DNA from: an uncultured Clostridia bacterium
Lineage (GTDB): Bacteria; Bacillota; Clostridia; Christensenellales; Borkfalkiaceae
Direction of reading: 5' to 3'
DNA: 16,246 nucleotides
Assembly: GCA_947589335.1 (NCBI GenBank)
Contig: CANPZH010000015.1
Coordinates: forward strand, 1-16,246
Every line of letters starts with the position of its first letter. Within the stretch, counting starts at the first letter, position 1. The position numbers and the translations under genes were made by a program. Positions 5,511 through 12,787 of the stretch are shown here, one piece after another. Below the pieces are notes generated by a model. The model was given only the letters and a program-made list of their open reading frames with translations. It made no database searches and was not told the origin of the DNA.

Positions 5511-5732
5511 TCAGTTCTTGCTTCTCCAGGTGATTCTGCCCTTTGTGAGATCGTAAGGGCTCATTTCGAGTTTGACGGCGTCGCCCTCGATGATGCGGAT
5601 ATAGTTCATTCTCAGTTTTCCCGAGATATAGGCGGTGATCACGTGCCCGTTGGAAAGCCGCACCTTGAAGGTCGCGTTCGGGAGCGCTTCGATCACTCTG
5701 CCCTCTGTCTCTATGACGTCGTCCTTGGACAT
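5511..5732 (-). CDS. infA: Translation initiation factor IF-1
   Basis: IF-1 binds the A site of the 30S subunit during initiation and assists IF-2 and IF-3. Its 73 residues form one S1-like OB-fold: MSKDDVIETEGRVIEALPNA, FKVRLSNGHVITAYISGKLR, MNYIRIIEGDAVKLEMSPYD and LTKGRITWR. This agrees with bacterial IF-1 throughout. The start at 5732 follows GAGGAGAG, which overlaps the stop of map. The gap to map is 10 nt, so the small KOW-domain gene found here in B. subtilis is absent. Confidence 0.98.
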   Translation of the reverse strand: MSKDDVIETEGRVIEALPNATFKVRLSNGHVITAYISGKLRMNYIRIIEGDAVKLEMSPYDLTKGRITWRSKN

Positions 5733-5742
5733 GTTCTCTCCT

Positions 5743-6486
5743 CTATAAAGTCAAAATTTCCACGCCTTCGTCACGGATGACGACCGTATTCTCGTAGTGC
5801 GCCGCGGGCTTTCCGTCCGCGGTGACTGCCGTCCAGCCGTCGTCCGATACGCGGACGCGCCATCCGCCTGCCGCGATCATCGGTTCGATGCAGATCACCG
5901 TGCCCGCACGGAGCCTGACGCCCGTGCCCTTTCTCCCGAAGTTGGGGACGGAGGGATCTTCGTGCATCTCTCTGCCGATCCCGTGCCCGGTGTAGGCGCG
6001 GATGACGGAGAAGCCGTTTCCCTCGGCATGCTGCTGCACTCTGTACCCGATGTCGTAGAGGGGCGTGCCCGCTTTCAGACCTTCGACCGCCTTGAAAAAG
6101 CACTCTTCGGTGACGCGCACCAATTTCTCTTTTTCGGGGCCGACCTCTCCGATGCGGAAGGTCCTGCACCCGTCGCCGTGAAAACCGTTTTTATAGGCGC
6201 ACAGATCGACGCTGACGATATCCCCCTCCCGGAGCACGCGGTCGCCCGGGATCCCGTGCACGACCACCTCGTTGACCGAGACGCATGCGGAGGCGGGATA
6301 GCCGTAATAGCCGAGGCAGCTCGGCTCCGCGCCGCTCGCCTTGATGAAATCGTACACGAGAGCGTCGACTTCCTTCGTCGTCATGCCCGCACGGATGCGT
6401 TCCCCGACGAAGGAGAGACAGTCCCGCACGATCCCGCAGGGTTCGCGCAGAAGCCCGATCTCCTCCTCTGTCTTGACGGAGATCAT
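5743..6486 (-). CDS. map: Methionine aminopeptidase, type I
   Basis: Map removes the N-terminal methionine from nascent proteins once it is deformylated. All five metal ligands of the pita-bread fold are present: Asp94 and Asp105 (in SVDLCAYKNGFHGDG), His168 (TGHGIGREMHE), Glu201 (CIEPM) and Glu232 (HYENTVV). The substrate-side His77 (VVVHGIPG) is also present. At 247 residues it is the compact type I form without an N-terminal zinc extension. The ATG overlaps the adk stop as ATGA, and no Shine-Dalgarno lies within about 20 nt of it. Translation therefore probably depends on ribosomes finishing adk. The stop is TAG at 5743-5745. Confidence 0.98.
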   Translation of the reverse strand: MISVKTEEEIGLLREPCGIVRDCLSFVGERIRAGMTTKEVDALVYDFIKASGAEPSCLGYYGYPASACVSVNEVVVHGIPGDRVLREGDIVSVDLCAYKNGFHGDGCRTFRIGEVGPEKEKLVRVTEECFFKAVEGLKAGTPLYDIGYRVQQHAEGNGFSVIRAYTGHGIGREMHEDPSVPNFGRKGTGVRLRAGTVICIEPMIAAGGWRVRVSDDGWTAVTADGKPAAHYENTVVIRDEGVEILTL

Positions 6487-7115
6487 GCGAGTTTGTCGAG
6501 GACGGCCTTCACCTCCTCGAAGAGCGCCTCAGCGGGCGCCTCCGAACCGGTGAAGTTGAGAATGATGCCCTTGCGGGTATAATAGTCGATGAGCGGTGCG
6601 GTCTGCTCGTTGTAGACGGCAAGACGCGCGCCCACCGTTTCGGGGTTGTCGTCCTTCCTCTGGTAGAGCTCGCCGCCGCAGCGGGCGCAGGTCGTCTTTC
6701 CGCCGAGCGTGGAGACGTGATAGCTCTCTCCGCACTCCCTGCATACCCTTCTGCCGCACAGACGGTCCATGAGGAGAGCATGGTCGATGTTGATGTTGAC
6801 CACGCCGTCGATGTGGGCGAACTTGTCGAGCTCTTCCGCCTGGAAGAGATTGCGGGGGAAGCCGTCGAGGAGATACCCCTTCTTGCAGTCCTCCCACGTG
6901 AGCCTGTCGCGCACGATCGCGCAGGTGACCTCATCCGGGACGAGCTCGCCCTTGTCGGTGTACGACTTCGCGAGCAGCCCGATCTCGGTGCCCGCTTTGA
7001 TGTTCGCGCGGAAGATATCTCCCGTCGAGATATGGACGAGCCCGTAGCGGTCGGCGATCTTGGTCGCCTGGGTGCCTTTGCCTGCGCCGGGTGCGCCGAG
7101 TAGGATCAAATTCAT
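6483..7115 (-). CDS. adk: Adenylate kinase, zinc-binding lid
   Basis: Adk catalyses ATP + AMP = 2 ADP and keeps the adenylate pools balanced. Visible are the P-loop GAPGAGKGT (7-15), the AMP-binding STGDIFR (30-36) and LLDGFPRN (82-89), and the lid with CxxC pairs at Cys125/Cys128 and Cys143/Cys146. These are the zinc ligands seen in many Gram-positive enzymes. RKDDNPETV (153-161) closes the lid. At 210 residues it is close to the usual 214-217. I chose Met at 7115 because it gives the canonical MNLILLGAPG start and has AAGGGGG upstream; an in-frame ATG at 7169 would add 18 unconserved residues. It lies 80 nt after secY, and its stop overlaps the start of map. Confidence 0.97.
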   Translation of the reverse strand: MNLILLGAPGAGKGTQATKIADRYGLVHISTGDIFRANIKAGTEIGLLAKSYTDKGELVPDEVTCAIVRDRLTWEDCKKGYLLDGFPRNLFQAEELDKFAHIDGVVNINIDHALLMDRLCGRRVCRECGESYHVSTLGGKTTCARCGGELYQRKDDNPETVGARLAVYNEQTAPLIDYYTRKGIILNFTGSEAPAEALFEEVKAVLDKLA

Positions 7116-7195
7116 AATGTTCCCCCTTATCTTTCCTTTTTCTGTCTGCGCCAGCGCAAGCGATGGCATTCAAGCGGCTTTTTCCGCGGAGACCG

Positions 7196-8512
7196 TTATT
7201 TCAGGAATCCCTTGTAGTTCTTCATCATGATCTGCGACTGCAGCTGCTTGTCAAACTCGAGCGCAACGGACACGACGATGAGGATACCGGTCGTGGAGAA
7301 CGCGTTGAGGAGCGAGCTGTCCTGCGTGGCGATACTGAAGATCAGCGAAGGGATGAACGCGACGAGCGCAAGGAAGATCGCGCCGAACAGCGTGATACGG
7401 CTGTTGATCTTCTTGAGATACTGCGCCGTGGGCTTCCCGGGACGGATACCCTGGATGAAGCCGCCGTTCTGCTGGATCGTCTTGCTGACGTCCTCGGGGT
7501 TGAACTGGATCTGCGCATAGAAGAACGAGAAGACGAAGATCAGCACGACGAGCACGATGACATACCAAGGGGTGCCGTTCGCGAAGTTCTGGGTCCACCA
7601 TTCGAGCGCGCCGCTCCATGCGGGCACAAGGCTCATGATCATGGACGGGAAGGAGATGATCGCAAACGCGAAGATGAGGGGCATGACGCCGCTTCCCGTG
7701 ATCTTCATGGGGATGACGGAGCTCTGTCCGCCGTACATCTTGGTCCCGCGGACCTGCTTTGCGTACTGGACGTGGATCTTGCGTTCCGCAAGGTCGACAT
7801 AGACGATGCAGAAGAAGACGACGACCGCGAGCGCAAGGAATCCGAGCACTTCGAAGAGCGGGCTCATGTTGTTCGACGTGATCGATGCAAGTTTATCGAT
7901 GATCGAAAGGCCTGCCGTCGAGATGATGCCGAGGAAGATGATGAGCGAGATACCGTTGCCGACGCCGTACTCGGTGATGCGCTCGCCCAGCCACATGACG
8001 AGCATTGCGCCGCCCGTGTAGATGACCGTGATATAGATGATCGCAAGCCATTGCTGGTTGAAGAACAGAGACCATCTGATCGCGTCGCTCTCGCTCATGG
8101 AGCCGAAGCCGCCCGCGAAGTTGACGATGATACCGATGGACTGCACGACCGCAAGCACGATCGTGATGATCCTCGTGATGTTGGTGATTTTCTTTCTGCC
8201 CTCTTCTCCCTGTTTCGAGAGTCTCTCGAGATAGGGAATGCCGACGGTCAGAAGTTCCATGATAATGGACGCGTTGATGTACGGTCCGATACCGAGCGCA
8301 AAGAGCGTTCCGTTCGCGAGCGCTCCGCCCGTGACGCTGCTCATCAAGGTCAAAAAGCTGTTGCCGTCGATCTCTCCGGAGAAGAGGCTCCTCGAGATCC
8401 CGGGGACGGGGATATAGCACCCGATCCGGAAGATGAGAAGGAGCAGCAACGTCATCAGGATCTTCTTTCTGATGTCCTTATTGCGAAAGGCATTTTTCAA
8501 AGTTTCAAACAT
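7196..8512 (-). CDS. secY: Preprotein translocase subunit SecY
   Basis: SecY is the protein-conducting channel of the Sec translocon in the cytoplasmic membrane. The 438 residues contain about ten hydrophobic segments. Family signatures are FRIGCYIPVPGI in the first transmembrane region, ALGIGPYINASIIMELLT, WLGERITEYGVGNGIS, the cytosolic loop around YVDLAERKIHVQYAKQVRG that contacts the ribosome and SecA, GFIQGIRPGKPTAQYL, and the C-terminal KNYKGFLK. Start 8512 was chosen because AGGAG lies 7 nt upstream and MFETLKNAFRNKDIRKK is the usual N-terminus; the in-frame upstream ATG at 8548 has no such support. A small GCCGCA/TGCGGC hairpin (8542-8556) lies in the 61-nt gap after rplO. Confidence 0.98.
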   Translation of the reverse strand: MFETLKNAFRNKDIRKKILMTLLLLLIFRIGCYIPVPGISRSLFSGEIDGNSFLTLMSSVTGGALANGTLFALGIGPYINASIIMELLTVGIPYLERLSKQGEEGRKKITNITRIITIVLAVVQSIGIIVNFAGGFGSMSESDAIRWSLFFNQQWLAIIYITVIYTGGAMLVMWLGERITEYGVGNGISLIIFLGIISTAGLSIIDKLASITSNNMSPLFEVLGFLALAVVVFFCIVYVDLAERKIHVQYAKQVRGTKMYGGQSSVIPMKITGSGVMPLIFAFAIISFPSMIMSLVPAWSGALEWWTQNFANGTPWYVIVLVVLIFVFSFFYAQIQFNPEDVSKTIQQNGGFIQGIRPGKPTAQYLKKINSRITLFGAIFLALVAFIPSLIFSIATQDSSLLNAFSTTGILIVVSVALEFDKQLQSQIMMKNYKGFLK

Positions 8513-8573
8513 GTTTTTACTCCTGTTGTCTGCCGAAGGTTGCCGCAAAATGCGGCGGGTTGCGAACCGAGGG

Positions 8574-9023
8574 TCACTCGACGACTTCCGCCGTCCCGCC
8601 GACCTTCTCGATCGCGGCCTTGGCGCTCTCGGAGAACTTGCTCGCCCGCACAGTCAGCGCGACGGTGAGCTCCCCGCTGCCGAGGACCTTGAGCCCGGCG
8701 TTGTTCTTCACTTCCTTCGCGAGGCCGTTCTCCAGCACAAAACCGTAGTCGACGACCGTGCCCGCGGGCACGCCTTCGAGCTGCGCAAGGTTGACGATCA
8801 CATACGATTTGCCCCATCTGTTGTGGAAACCGCGCTTGGGGATCCTTCTGGCAAGAGGCATCTGTCCGCCCTCGAAACCGGGACGGACGCCGCCGCCGGA
8901 ACGCGCCCACTGACCCTTATGACCCTTGCCGCTCGTCTTTCCGAGACCGGAGCCGATGCCCCTGCCCAGACGCTTCACGGAAGTTCTTGCTCCCTCTGCG
9001 GGAGATAACGTATCGATTCTCAT
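8574..9023 (-). CDS. rplO: 50S ribosomal protein L15
   Basis: L15 is an early-to-mid assembly protein of the large subunit that threads a long N-terminal tail through 23S rRNA. The 149 residues start MRIDTLSPAEGARTSVKRLG, then RGIGSGLGKTSGKGHKGQ and SGGGVRPGFEGGQMPLARRI, which are diagnostic. The C-terminal globular part includes VTVRASKFSESAK-like spacing and ends GGTAEVVE. Start 9023 has TAAGGAGA upstream, where TAA is the rpmD stop. The longer open frame to 9104 only overlaps rpmD in another frame. Confidence 0.97.
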   Translation of the reverse strand: MRIDTLSPAEGARTSVKRLGRGIGSGLGKTSGKGHKGQWARSGGGVRPGFEGGQMPLARRIPKRGFHNRWGKSYVIVNLAQLEGVPAGTVVDYGFVLENGLAKEVKNNAGLKVLGSGELTVALTVRASKFSESAKAAIEKVGGTAEVVE

Positions 9024-9033
9024 TGCCTTCTCC

Positions 9034-9207
9034 TTAAACGTTCTCCACCTTGACAAGGTGCGCGACCTTCTTGAGCTTGCCCTGCAGTGCGGGGCTGTCT
9101 TCAAAGGTCTTCTCCGAACGGATCTTTCTGAGCCCGAGCGATTCGACCGTCGCCTTGACGGACTTGATTTCGCCGATCGGGCTCTTTACAAGCGTTACTT
9201 TTACCAT
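9034..9207 (-). CDS. rpmD: 50S ribosomal protein L30
   Basis: This short gene of 57 codons reads MVKVTLVKSPIGEIKSVKAT, then VESLGLRKIRSEKTFEDSPA, and ends KKVAHLVKVENV. The K-S-x-I-G start, the GLRK segment and the final V-x-HLVKVE are typical of bacterial L30. L30 binds 23S rRNA on the large subunit surface near 5S rRNA. The start at 9207 is preceded by TAAGGAGG, where TAA is the rpsE stop. It lies exactly where L30 belongs, between S5 and L15, with 10-nt gaps on both sides. Confidence 0.97.
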   Translation of the reverse strand: MVKVTLVKSPIGEIKSVKATVESLGLRKIRSEKTFEDSPALQGKLKKVAHLVKVENV

Positions 9208-9217
9208 ATCGTCCTCC

Positions 9218-9736
9218 TTAGCCCACGATCTCTTCGACGGTCTTGCCGCGAAGGAGAGCGACCTCTTCCGCCGTCTTCAGAGAAGCAAGCCCTTCGACGG
9301 TCGCCTTCACACAGTTGACCGGGTTCTGCGTCCCGTGAGACTTGGTTCTGATATTCTTGATCCCGGCAGCCTCCATGACCGCACGCACGGGACCGCCCGC
9401 GATCACGCCGGTACCTTCCGCAGCGGGCATCATGAGGACTGCACCCCTGCCGAATTTGCCGATGATCTCGTGCGGAATCGTCGTGTCGACGATGGGAACG
9501 CGCACAAGGTTCTTCTTCGCAGCCTGCGTCGCCTTCTCGATCGCCTCGGGAACTTCCTTTGCCTTGCCCTGGCCGTATCCGACCTTGCCGTTGCCGTCGC
9601 CCACGACCACGAGCGCAGCGAATCTCATGTTCCTGCCGCCCTTGACCGTCTTGCTGACGCGGTTGATCCCGATGAGCTTCTTGATGAAGCCGTCGTCCTG
9701 TTCCTGTTTTCTCTGAGGTCTGTTTTCTCTTGCCAT
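9218..9736 (-). CDS. rpsE: 30S ribosomal protein S5
   Basis: S5 lies at the mRNA entry channel and contributes to decoding accuracy. The 172 residues contain the S5 double-stranded RNA-binding fold: NRVSKTVKGGRNMRFAALVV (25-44), whose VKGGR loop (31-35) is the classic site of spectinomycin-resistance changes and looks wild type here. GDGNGKVGYGQGKAKEVPEA follows, and the C-terminal part has GTGVIAGGPVRAVMEAAGI and KSHGTQNPVNCVKATVEGL. The ribosome binding site is GGGAGA, 16 nt after rplR. Confidence 0.98.
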   Translation of the reverse strand: MARENRPQRKQEQDDGFIKKLIGINRVSKTVKGGRNMRFAALVVVGDGNGKVGYGQGKAKEVPEAIEKATQAAKKNLVRVPIVDTTIPHEIIGKFGRGAVLMMPAAEGTGVIAGGPVRAVMEAAGIKNIRTKSHGTQNPVNCVKATVEGLASLKTAEEVALLRGKTVEEIVG

Positions 9737-9752
9737 GTCCTTGTCTCCCTGA

Positions 9753-10121
9753 TCAGAATTTCAGTCCGGCTTCGCGCGCGCCGTCTGCGACCGCCTTTAC
9801 GCGTCCCGTATAGAGATAACCGCCGCGGTCGAACACGACCGTCTCGATCCCCTTCTCCTTGGCGCGCTGTCCCGCCGTCTGACCGACAAGCTTCGCTGCC
9901 TCCGTCTTGGTCTTCCCCGCGACCTGTTCGCGGATCGCCTTCTCGAGGGTGGAAGCGGACGCAAGGGTCACGCCCTTCACGTCGTCGATGACCTGCACGT
10001 AGATGTGATTCAGACTTCTGTAAACATTCAGACGGGGCGTCTCCGCCGTGCCCGAAATGTGCTTGCGGACGCGGGCGTGACGGCGCTGTCTGACCGAGTT
10101 TTTATCAATTTTCGTTATCAT
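9753..10121 (-). CDS. rplR: 50S ribosomal protein L18
   Basis: L18 binds 5S rRNA and joins it, with L5, to the large subunit. The 122 residues include the basic N-terminus with RQRRHARVRKHISGTAETPR, then LNVYRSLNHIYVQVIDDVKG, TLASAST, AKLVGQTAGQRAKEKGIETV and FDRGGYLYTGRVKAVADGAR ending in EAGLKF. All of these are conserved L18 blocks. The start follows AAAGGAG. The 12-nt gap from rplF and 16-nt gap to rpsE fit a single transcript. Confidence 0.98.
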   Translation of the reverse strand: MITKIDKNSVRQRRHARVRKHISGTAETPRLNVYRSLNHIYVQVIDDVKGVTLASASTLEKAIREQVAGKTKTEAAKLVGQTAGQRAKEKGIETVVFDRGGYLYTGRVKAVADGAREAGLKF

Positions 10122-10133
10122 GGTTACGCTCCT

Positions 10134-10682
10134 TTACTTCTTGCCCTTACCCGAAGTCTTGCCTTCCTTGTGCTCGACCTGCTCGCCCTTATAGCGGATG
10201 CCGTAGCCGTGGTAGGGTTCGGGAACGCGGATCGCGCGGATGTTCGCCGCGACCTGACCGACCAAAACCTTGTCGATCCCGCTGACGGTGATCTCCGTCG
10301 CCGACGGGCAGTCGAGCTTGATGCCCTCCGTCTCCGTAAACTCGACGGGATGGGAGAAACCGACGTTGAGAACGATCTTGTTGCCCTGCTTGGCGACCTT
10401 CCAGCCGACGCCCTTGACCTCGAGGCTCTTCGTGAAGCCCTCGTGGACGCCCTTGACCATGCCCGCGATCAGGGCTCTGTAAAGCCCGTGCAGCGCGCCG
10501 GTCTCCTTCTCTTCGTTGAGCGCCGTGAGCTGGATGTGCCCGTTTTCGACTTTGACTTCGATTGCGCCTTTGATCTCGCGCGAAAGCGTGCCCTTGGGCC
10601 CTTTGACCGTGACAACATTGTTCTCGCACTTGAATTCGACGCCCGCGGGAACCGCGATACTCATTTTACCGATTCTCGACAT
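10134..10682 (-). CDS. rplF: 50S ribosomal protein L6
   Basis: L6 lies near the factor-binding site of the large subunit close to the sarcin-ricin loop. Its 182 residues show two repeated alpha/beta domains. The N-terminal one has MSRIGKMSIAVPAGVEF and VTVKGPKGTLSREI. The C-terminal one has LEVKGVGWKVAKQGNKIVLN, VGFSHPVEF, and RAIRVPEPYHGYGIRYKGEQ. A lysine- and glycine-rich tail (HKEGKTSGKGKK) ends the protein. The start is preceded by AGGAGGG, just after tandem stops (TAATAG) of rpsH. Confidence 0.98.
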   Translation of the reverse strand: MSRIGKMSIAVPAGVEFKCENNVVTVKGPKGTLSREIKGAIEVKVENGHIQLTALNEEKETGALHGLYRALIAGMVKGVHEGFTKSLEVKGVGWKVAKQGNKIVLNVGFSHPVEFTETEGIKLDCPSATEITVSGIDKVLVGQVAANIRAIRVPEPYHGYGIRYKGEQVEHKEGKTSGKGKK

Positions 10683-10694
10683 AATTCCCTCCTA

Positions 10695-11084
10695 TTACCA
10701 GACATAGCAGAGCACTTCTCCGCCGACATTGCGGCGCTTTGCCTGCTTATCCGTCATGATTCCCTGGTTCGTGGAGACGATCGCGATGCCGAAGCCGCCC
10801 AGCACTTTGGGCATCTCCTGCGCGCCGCTGTAAGTCCTCAGACCGGGCTTGGATACTCTCTCGAGCCCGCCGATGACCGAACGTCCGTCCGCATATTTCA
10901 GCGTCAGAACGAGCTTTCCGTTGAAATCGTCCTCAACATGTTCCACGCCGGCAACGTAGCCCTCTTCCAAAAGGATGCGGGCGATCTCCGTCTTCATCTT
11001 GGAAGCGGGGATCTCTACGGTTTCCTTTTTGACCATGAGCGCGTTCCTGATTCTTGTGAGCATATCTGCGATAGGATCCGTCAT
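10695..11084 (-). CDS. rpsH: 30S ribosomal protein S8
   Basis: S8 binds the central domain of 16S rRNA and in E. coli represses the spc operon by binding the L5 mRNA region. The 129 residues run from MTDPIADMLTRIRNALMVKK through EIPASKMKTEIARILLEEGY to RVSKPGLRTYSGAQEMPKVL and GGFGIAIVSTNQGIMTDKQA, ending GGEVLCYVW, all diagnostic. The start has TAAGGAGG upstream, where TAA is the rpsN stop. I did not identify an S8-binding mimic in the rplX-rplE gap. Confidence 0.98.
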   Translation of the reverse strand: MTDPIADMLTRIRNALMVKKETVEIPASKMKTEIARILLEEGYVAGVEHVEDDFNGKLVLTLKYADGRSVIGGLERVSKPGLRTYSGAQEMPKVLGGFGIAIVSTNQGIMTDKQAKRRNVGGEVLCYVW

Positions 11085-11097
11085 TTTTCCTGCCTCC

Positions 11098-11283
11098 TTA
11101 CCAGCTCGATTTCTTCACGCCGGGGATCTGCCCCTTGTAGGCGAGGTTTCTGAAACAGATACGGCAGACGCCGTACTTTCTCAGGACCGCGTGAGGTCTT
11201 CCGCAGATGGAGCAACGGGTGTAGCTCCGGGTGGAAAACTTGGGTGTCTTCTGCTGTTTATTGATCATTGACTTCTTTGCCAT
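11098..11283 (-). CDS. rpsN: 30S ribosomal protein S14, type Z (zinc-binding)
   Basis: S14 belongs to the head of the small subunit. At 61 residues this is the short type Z form, also named rpsZ, with Cys24, Cys27, Cys40 and Cys43 (CSICGRPH...GVCRICF) as zinc ligands, and the terminal FRNLAYKGQIPGVKKSSW. The N-terminus reads MAKKSMINKQQKTPKFSTRS. It lies between L5 and S8, its usual spc position, with gaps of 10 and 13 nt. A zinc-free long paralogue, common in related bacteria for zinc starvation, is not in this window. Confidence 0.98.
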   Translation of the reverse strand: MAKKSMINKQQKTPKFSTRSYTRCSICGRPHAVLRKYGVCRICFRNLAYKGQIPGVKKSSW

Positions 11284-11293
11284 GTTCTCTTCC

Positions 11294-11920
11294 TCACTTC
11301 TTGAAAGGCATTCCGAGCGCTTTCAGCAGCTCTCTCGCTTCCTCGTCCGTCTGCGCCGTCGTGACGATGCACACGTCCATACCTCTGATCTTCTCCACCT
11401 GATCGTATGTGATCTCGGGGAAGATGAGCTGCTCCTTGAGACCGACCGCATAGTTGCCCCTGCCGTCGAACGCAGTCGCGGACACGCCGCGGAAGTCGCG
11501 GACGCGGGGAAGTGCGATCGAGACAAACTTGTCGAAAAAGTCATACATCCTCGCACCGCGGAGAGTGACCTTGAGACCTACGTTCATGCCCTCTCTGAGT
11601 TTGAAGTTTGCGACCGACTTCGTCGCCTTGCAGTAGATGGGCTTCTGGCCCGTGATCTGCGCAAGCTCCTTCTCGATGATCTGCATGGACTTCTGGTTGT
11701 CCTTGATGTCGCCGAGACCGGTGTTGATGACGATCTTCTCGATCTTCGGGACCTGCATCACGGACTTGTAGCCGAACTTCTTCATGAGGTAGGGCACGAC
11801 CTCTTCGCGGTACGTGACCAGCACTCTGCTCGGCTCGCGCTTCTCCGCAGTCTTCGCCGCGGGCGCCTGCTTCTTCGCCTTTGCGGACTTCTCCGCAGGG
11901 GCGGCTTTCTTTTCTGCCAT
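11294..11920 (-). CDS. rplE: 50S ribosomal protein L5 with N-terminal basic tail
   Basis: L5 binds 5S rRNA and contacts S13 and the P-site tRNA. From about residue 31 the protein is standard: SRVLVTYREEVVPYLMKKFG, MQVPKIEKIVINTGLGDIKD, ITGQKPIYCKATKSVANFKL, GLKVTLRGARMYDFFDKFVS and GMDVCIVTTAQTDEEARELL. The first 30 residues are a low-complexity Lys/Ala/Glu tail (MAEKKAAPAEKSAKAKKQAP and on), making 208 residues against about 179 usual. The ATG at 11920 has AAGGAG six nt upstream and no internal ATG precedes the conserved part, so the tail appears genuine. A 49-nt gap separates it from rplX. Confidence 0.96.
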   Translation of the reverse strand: MAEKKAAPAEKSAKAKKQAPAAKTAEKREPSRVLVTYREEVVPYLMKKFGYKSVMQVPKIEKIVINTGLGDIKDNQKSMQIIEKELAQITGQKPIYCKATKSVANFKLREGMNVGLKVTLRGARMYDFFDKFVSIALPRVRDFRGVSATAFDGRGNYAVGLKEQLIFPEITYDQVEKIRGMDVCIVTTAQTDEEARELLKALGMPFKK

Positions 11921-11969
11921 ATTTACTCCTTGACCGTCGGCCCTTTATTTCGCCCGTAACAGCGGACGT

Positions 11970-12395
11970 TCACTCGGCGGTCGTCTCCTTGTTTTCGGAC
12001 TTCGCGCTGCGCTTTCTCGTTCTCTTCTTGGGCGCTTCCGTCTTCTCTTCGGCAGGTTCTGCCTTCTTGGATCTCTTTGCGTATGCCTTGTCGAGCACTG
12101 CGCCGCACTTCTTGCAGACGCGGACCCGCTTGCCGTCCGCCACGGTATGGCCGACTCTCGTCGCCTTCCCGCACTTGTCGCAGACGACCTCCACGTTCGA
12201 AACGTCGATGGGGCCCTCTTCCGTCACGATCCTGCTCGTGTCGTTGCTCTTTCTCGCCTTCTCGTGCTTGTGCACGATGTTGACGCCCTCGACAAAGACC
12301 GCATTGTTCTTCGGGCTGGTCTTCAAGACTTTGCCCTGCTTGCCCTTATATCTGCCCGTGATGACGAGCACGGTGTCGTTTACTTTGATATTCAT
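11970..12395 (-). CDS. rplX: 50S ribosomal protein L24 with zinc-finger motif and charged C-terminal tail
   Basis: L24 starts large-subunit assembly by binding the 5' end of 23S rRNA. The KOW domain is at the N-terminus (MNIKVNDTVLVITGRYKGKQ, GKVLKT), followed by VFVEGVNIVHKHEK. Two CxxC pairs, Cys72/Cys75 and Cys94/Cys97, form the zinc ribbon seen in many Bacillota L24 proteins. The conserved protein ends near residue 103. About 38 more residues follow, rich in Lys, Glu, Ala and Arg, so the total is 141 against about 105 usual. The ribosome binding site GGAGGT lies within the last codons of rplN. Confidence 0.96.
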   Translation of the reverse strand: MNIKVNDTVLVITGRYKGKQGKVLKTSPKNNAVFVEGVNIVHKHEKARKSNDTSRIVTEEGPIDVSNVEVVCDKCGKATRVGHTVADGKRVRVCKKCGAVLDKAYAKRSKKAEPAEEKTEAPKKRTRKRSAKSENKETTAE

Positions 12396-12398
12396 GGT

Positions 12399-12767
12399 TT
12401 ACAGCACCTCCGGAGCGAGGGAGATGATCCTCATGTAGTCCTTCTCTCTCAGTTCTCTCGCGATGGGTCCAAAGATACGGGTGCCCTTCGGTTGCTTCTG
12501 TGCGTCGATGATGACTGCGGCGTTGTCGTCGAAACGGATATAGGTCCCGTCCGGACGGCGGATCCCCTTCGCACTTCTGACGATGACCGCCTTCACGACT
12601 TCGCCCTTCTTGACTGCGCCGCCGGGCGTCGCCGTTCTCACGCTCGCCACGATGACGTCGCCGATGTTGCCGCTCCTTCTGAACGAACCGCCGAGAACGC
12701 GGATGCAGAAGAGCTCCTTTGCGCCGGAGTTATCAGCTGCTTTAAGCCTTGTTTGAGGTTGAATCAT
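12399..12767 (-). CDS. rplN: 50S ribosomal protein L14
   Basis: L14 forms intersubunit bridges next to L19. The 122 residues are fully canonical: MIQPQTRLKAADNSGAKELF, CIRVLGGSFRRSGNIGDVIV, VKKGEVVKAVIVRSAKGIRR, GTYIRFDDNAAVIID, and GTRIFGPIARELREKDYMRI ending SLAPEVL. The start at 12767 lies 9 nt after AAGGAGA. An out-of-frame ATG at 12774 falls between the site and the real start. The downstream gap to rplX is only 3 nt. Confidence 0.98.
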   Translation of the reverse strand: MIQPQTRLKAADNSGAKELFCIRVLGGSFRRSGNIGDVIVASVRTATPGGAVKKGEVVKAVIVRSAKGIRRPDGTYIRFDDNAAVIIDAQKQPKGTRIFGPIARELREKDYMRIISLAPEVL

Positions 12768-12787
12768 AGCTCATGTTCTCCTTATCC

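Noticed and set aside
7116..7195. Regulatory element in the secY-adk gap
   Set aside because: Short GCGG/CCGC and TGCGC/GCGCA pairs only, with no T-run and no promoter match; such small pairs are expected at this GC content.
8513..8573. Attenuator between rplO and secY
   Set aside because: The 6-bp GCCGCA/TGCGGC hairpin has no following T-run and may just be intercistronic structure.
7163..8668. Plus-strand open frame of 501 codons opposite secY
   Set aside because: Highly charged Asp/Arg-rich translation typical of the reverse complement of a membrane-protein gene; secY is certain on the other strand.
10005..11153. Plus-strand open frame of 382 codons opposite rplR-rplF-rpsH
   Set aside because: Antisense shadow crossing three certain ribosomal protein genes.
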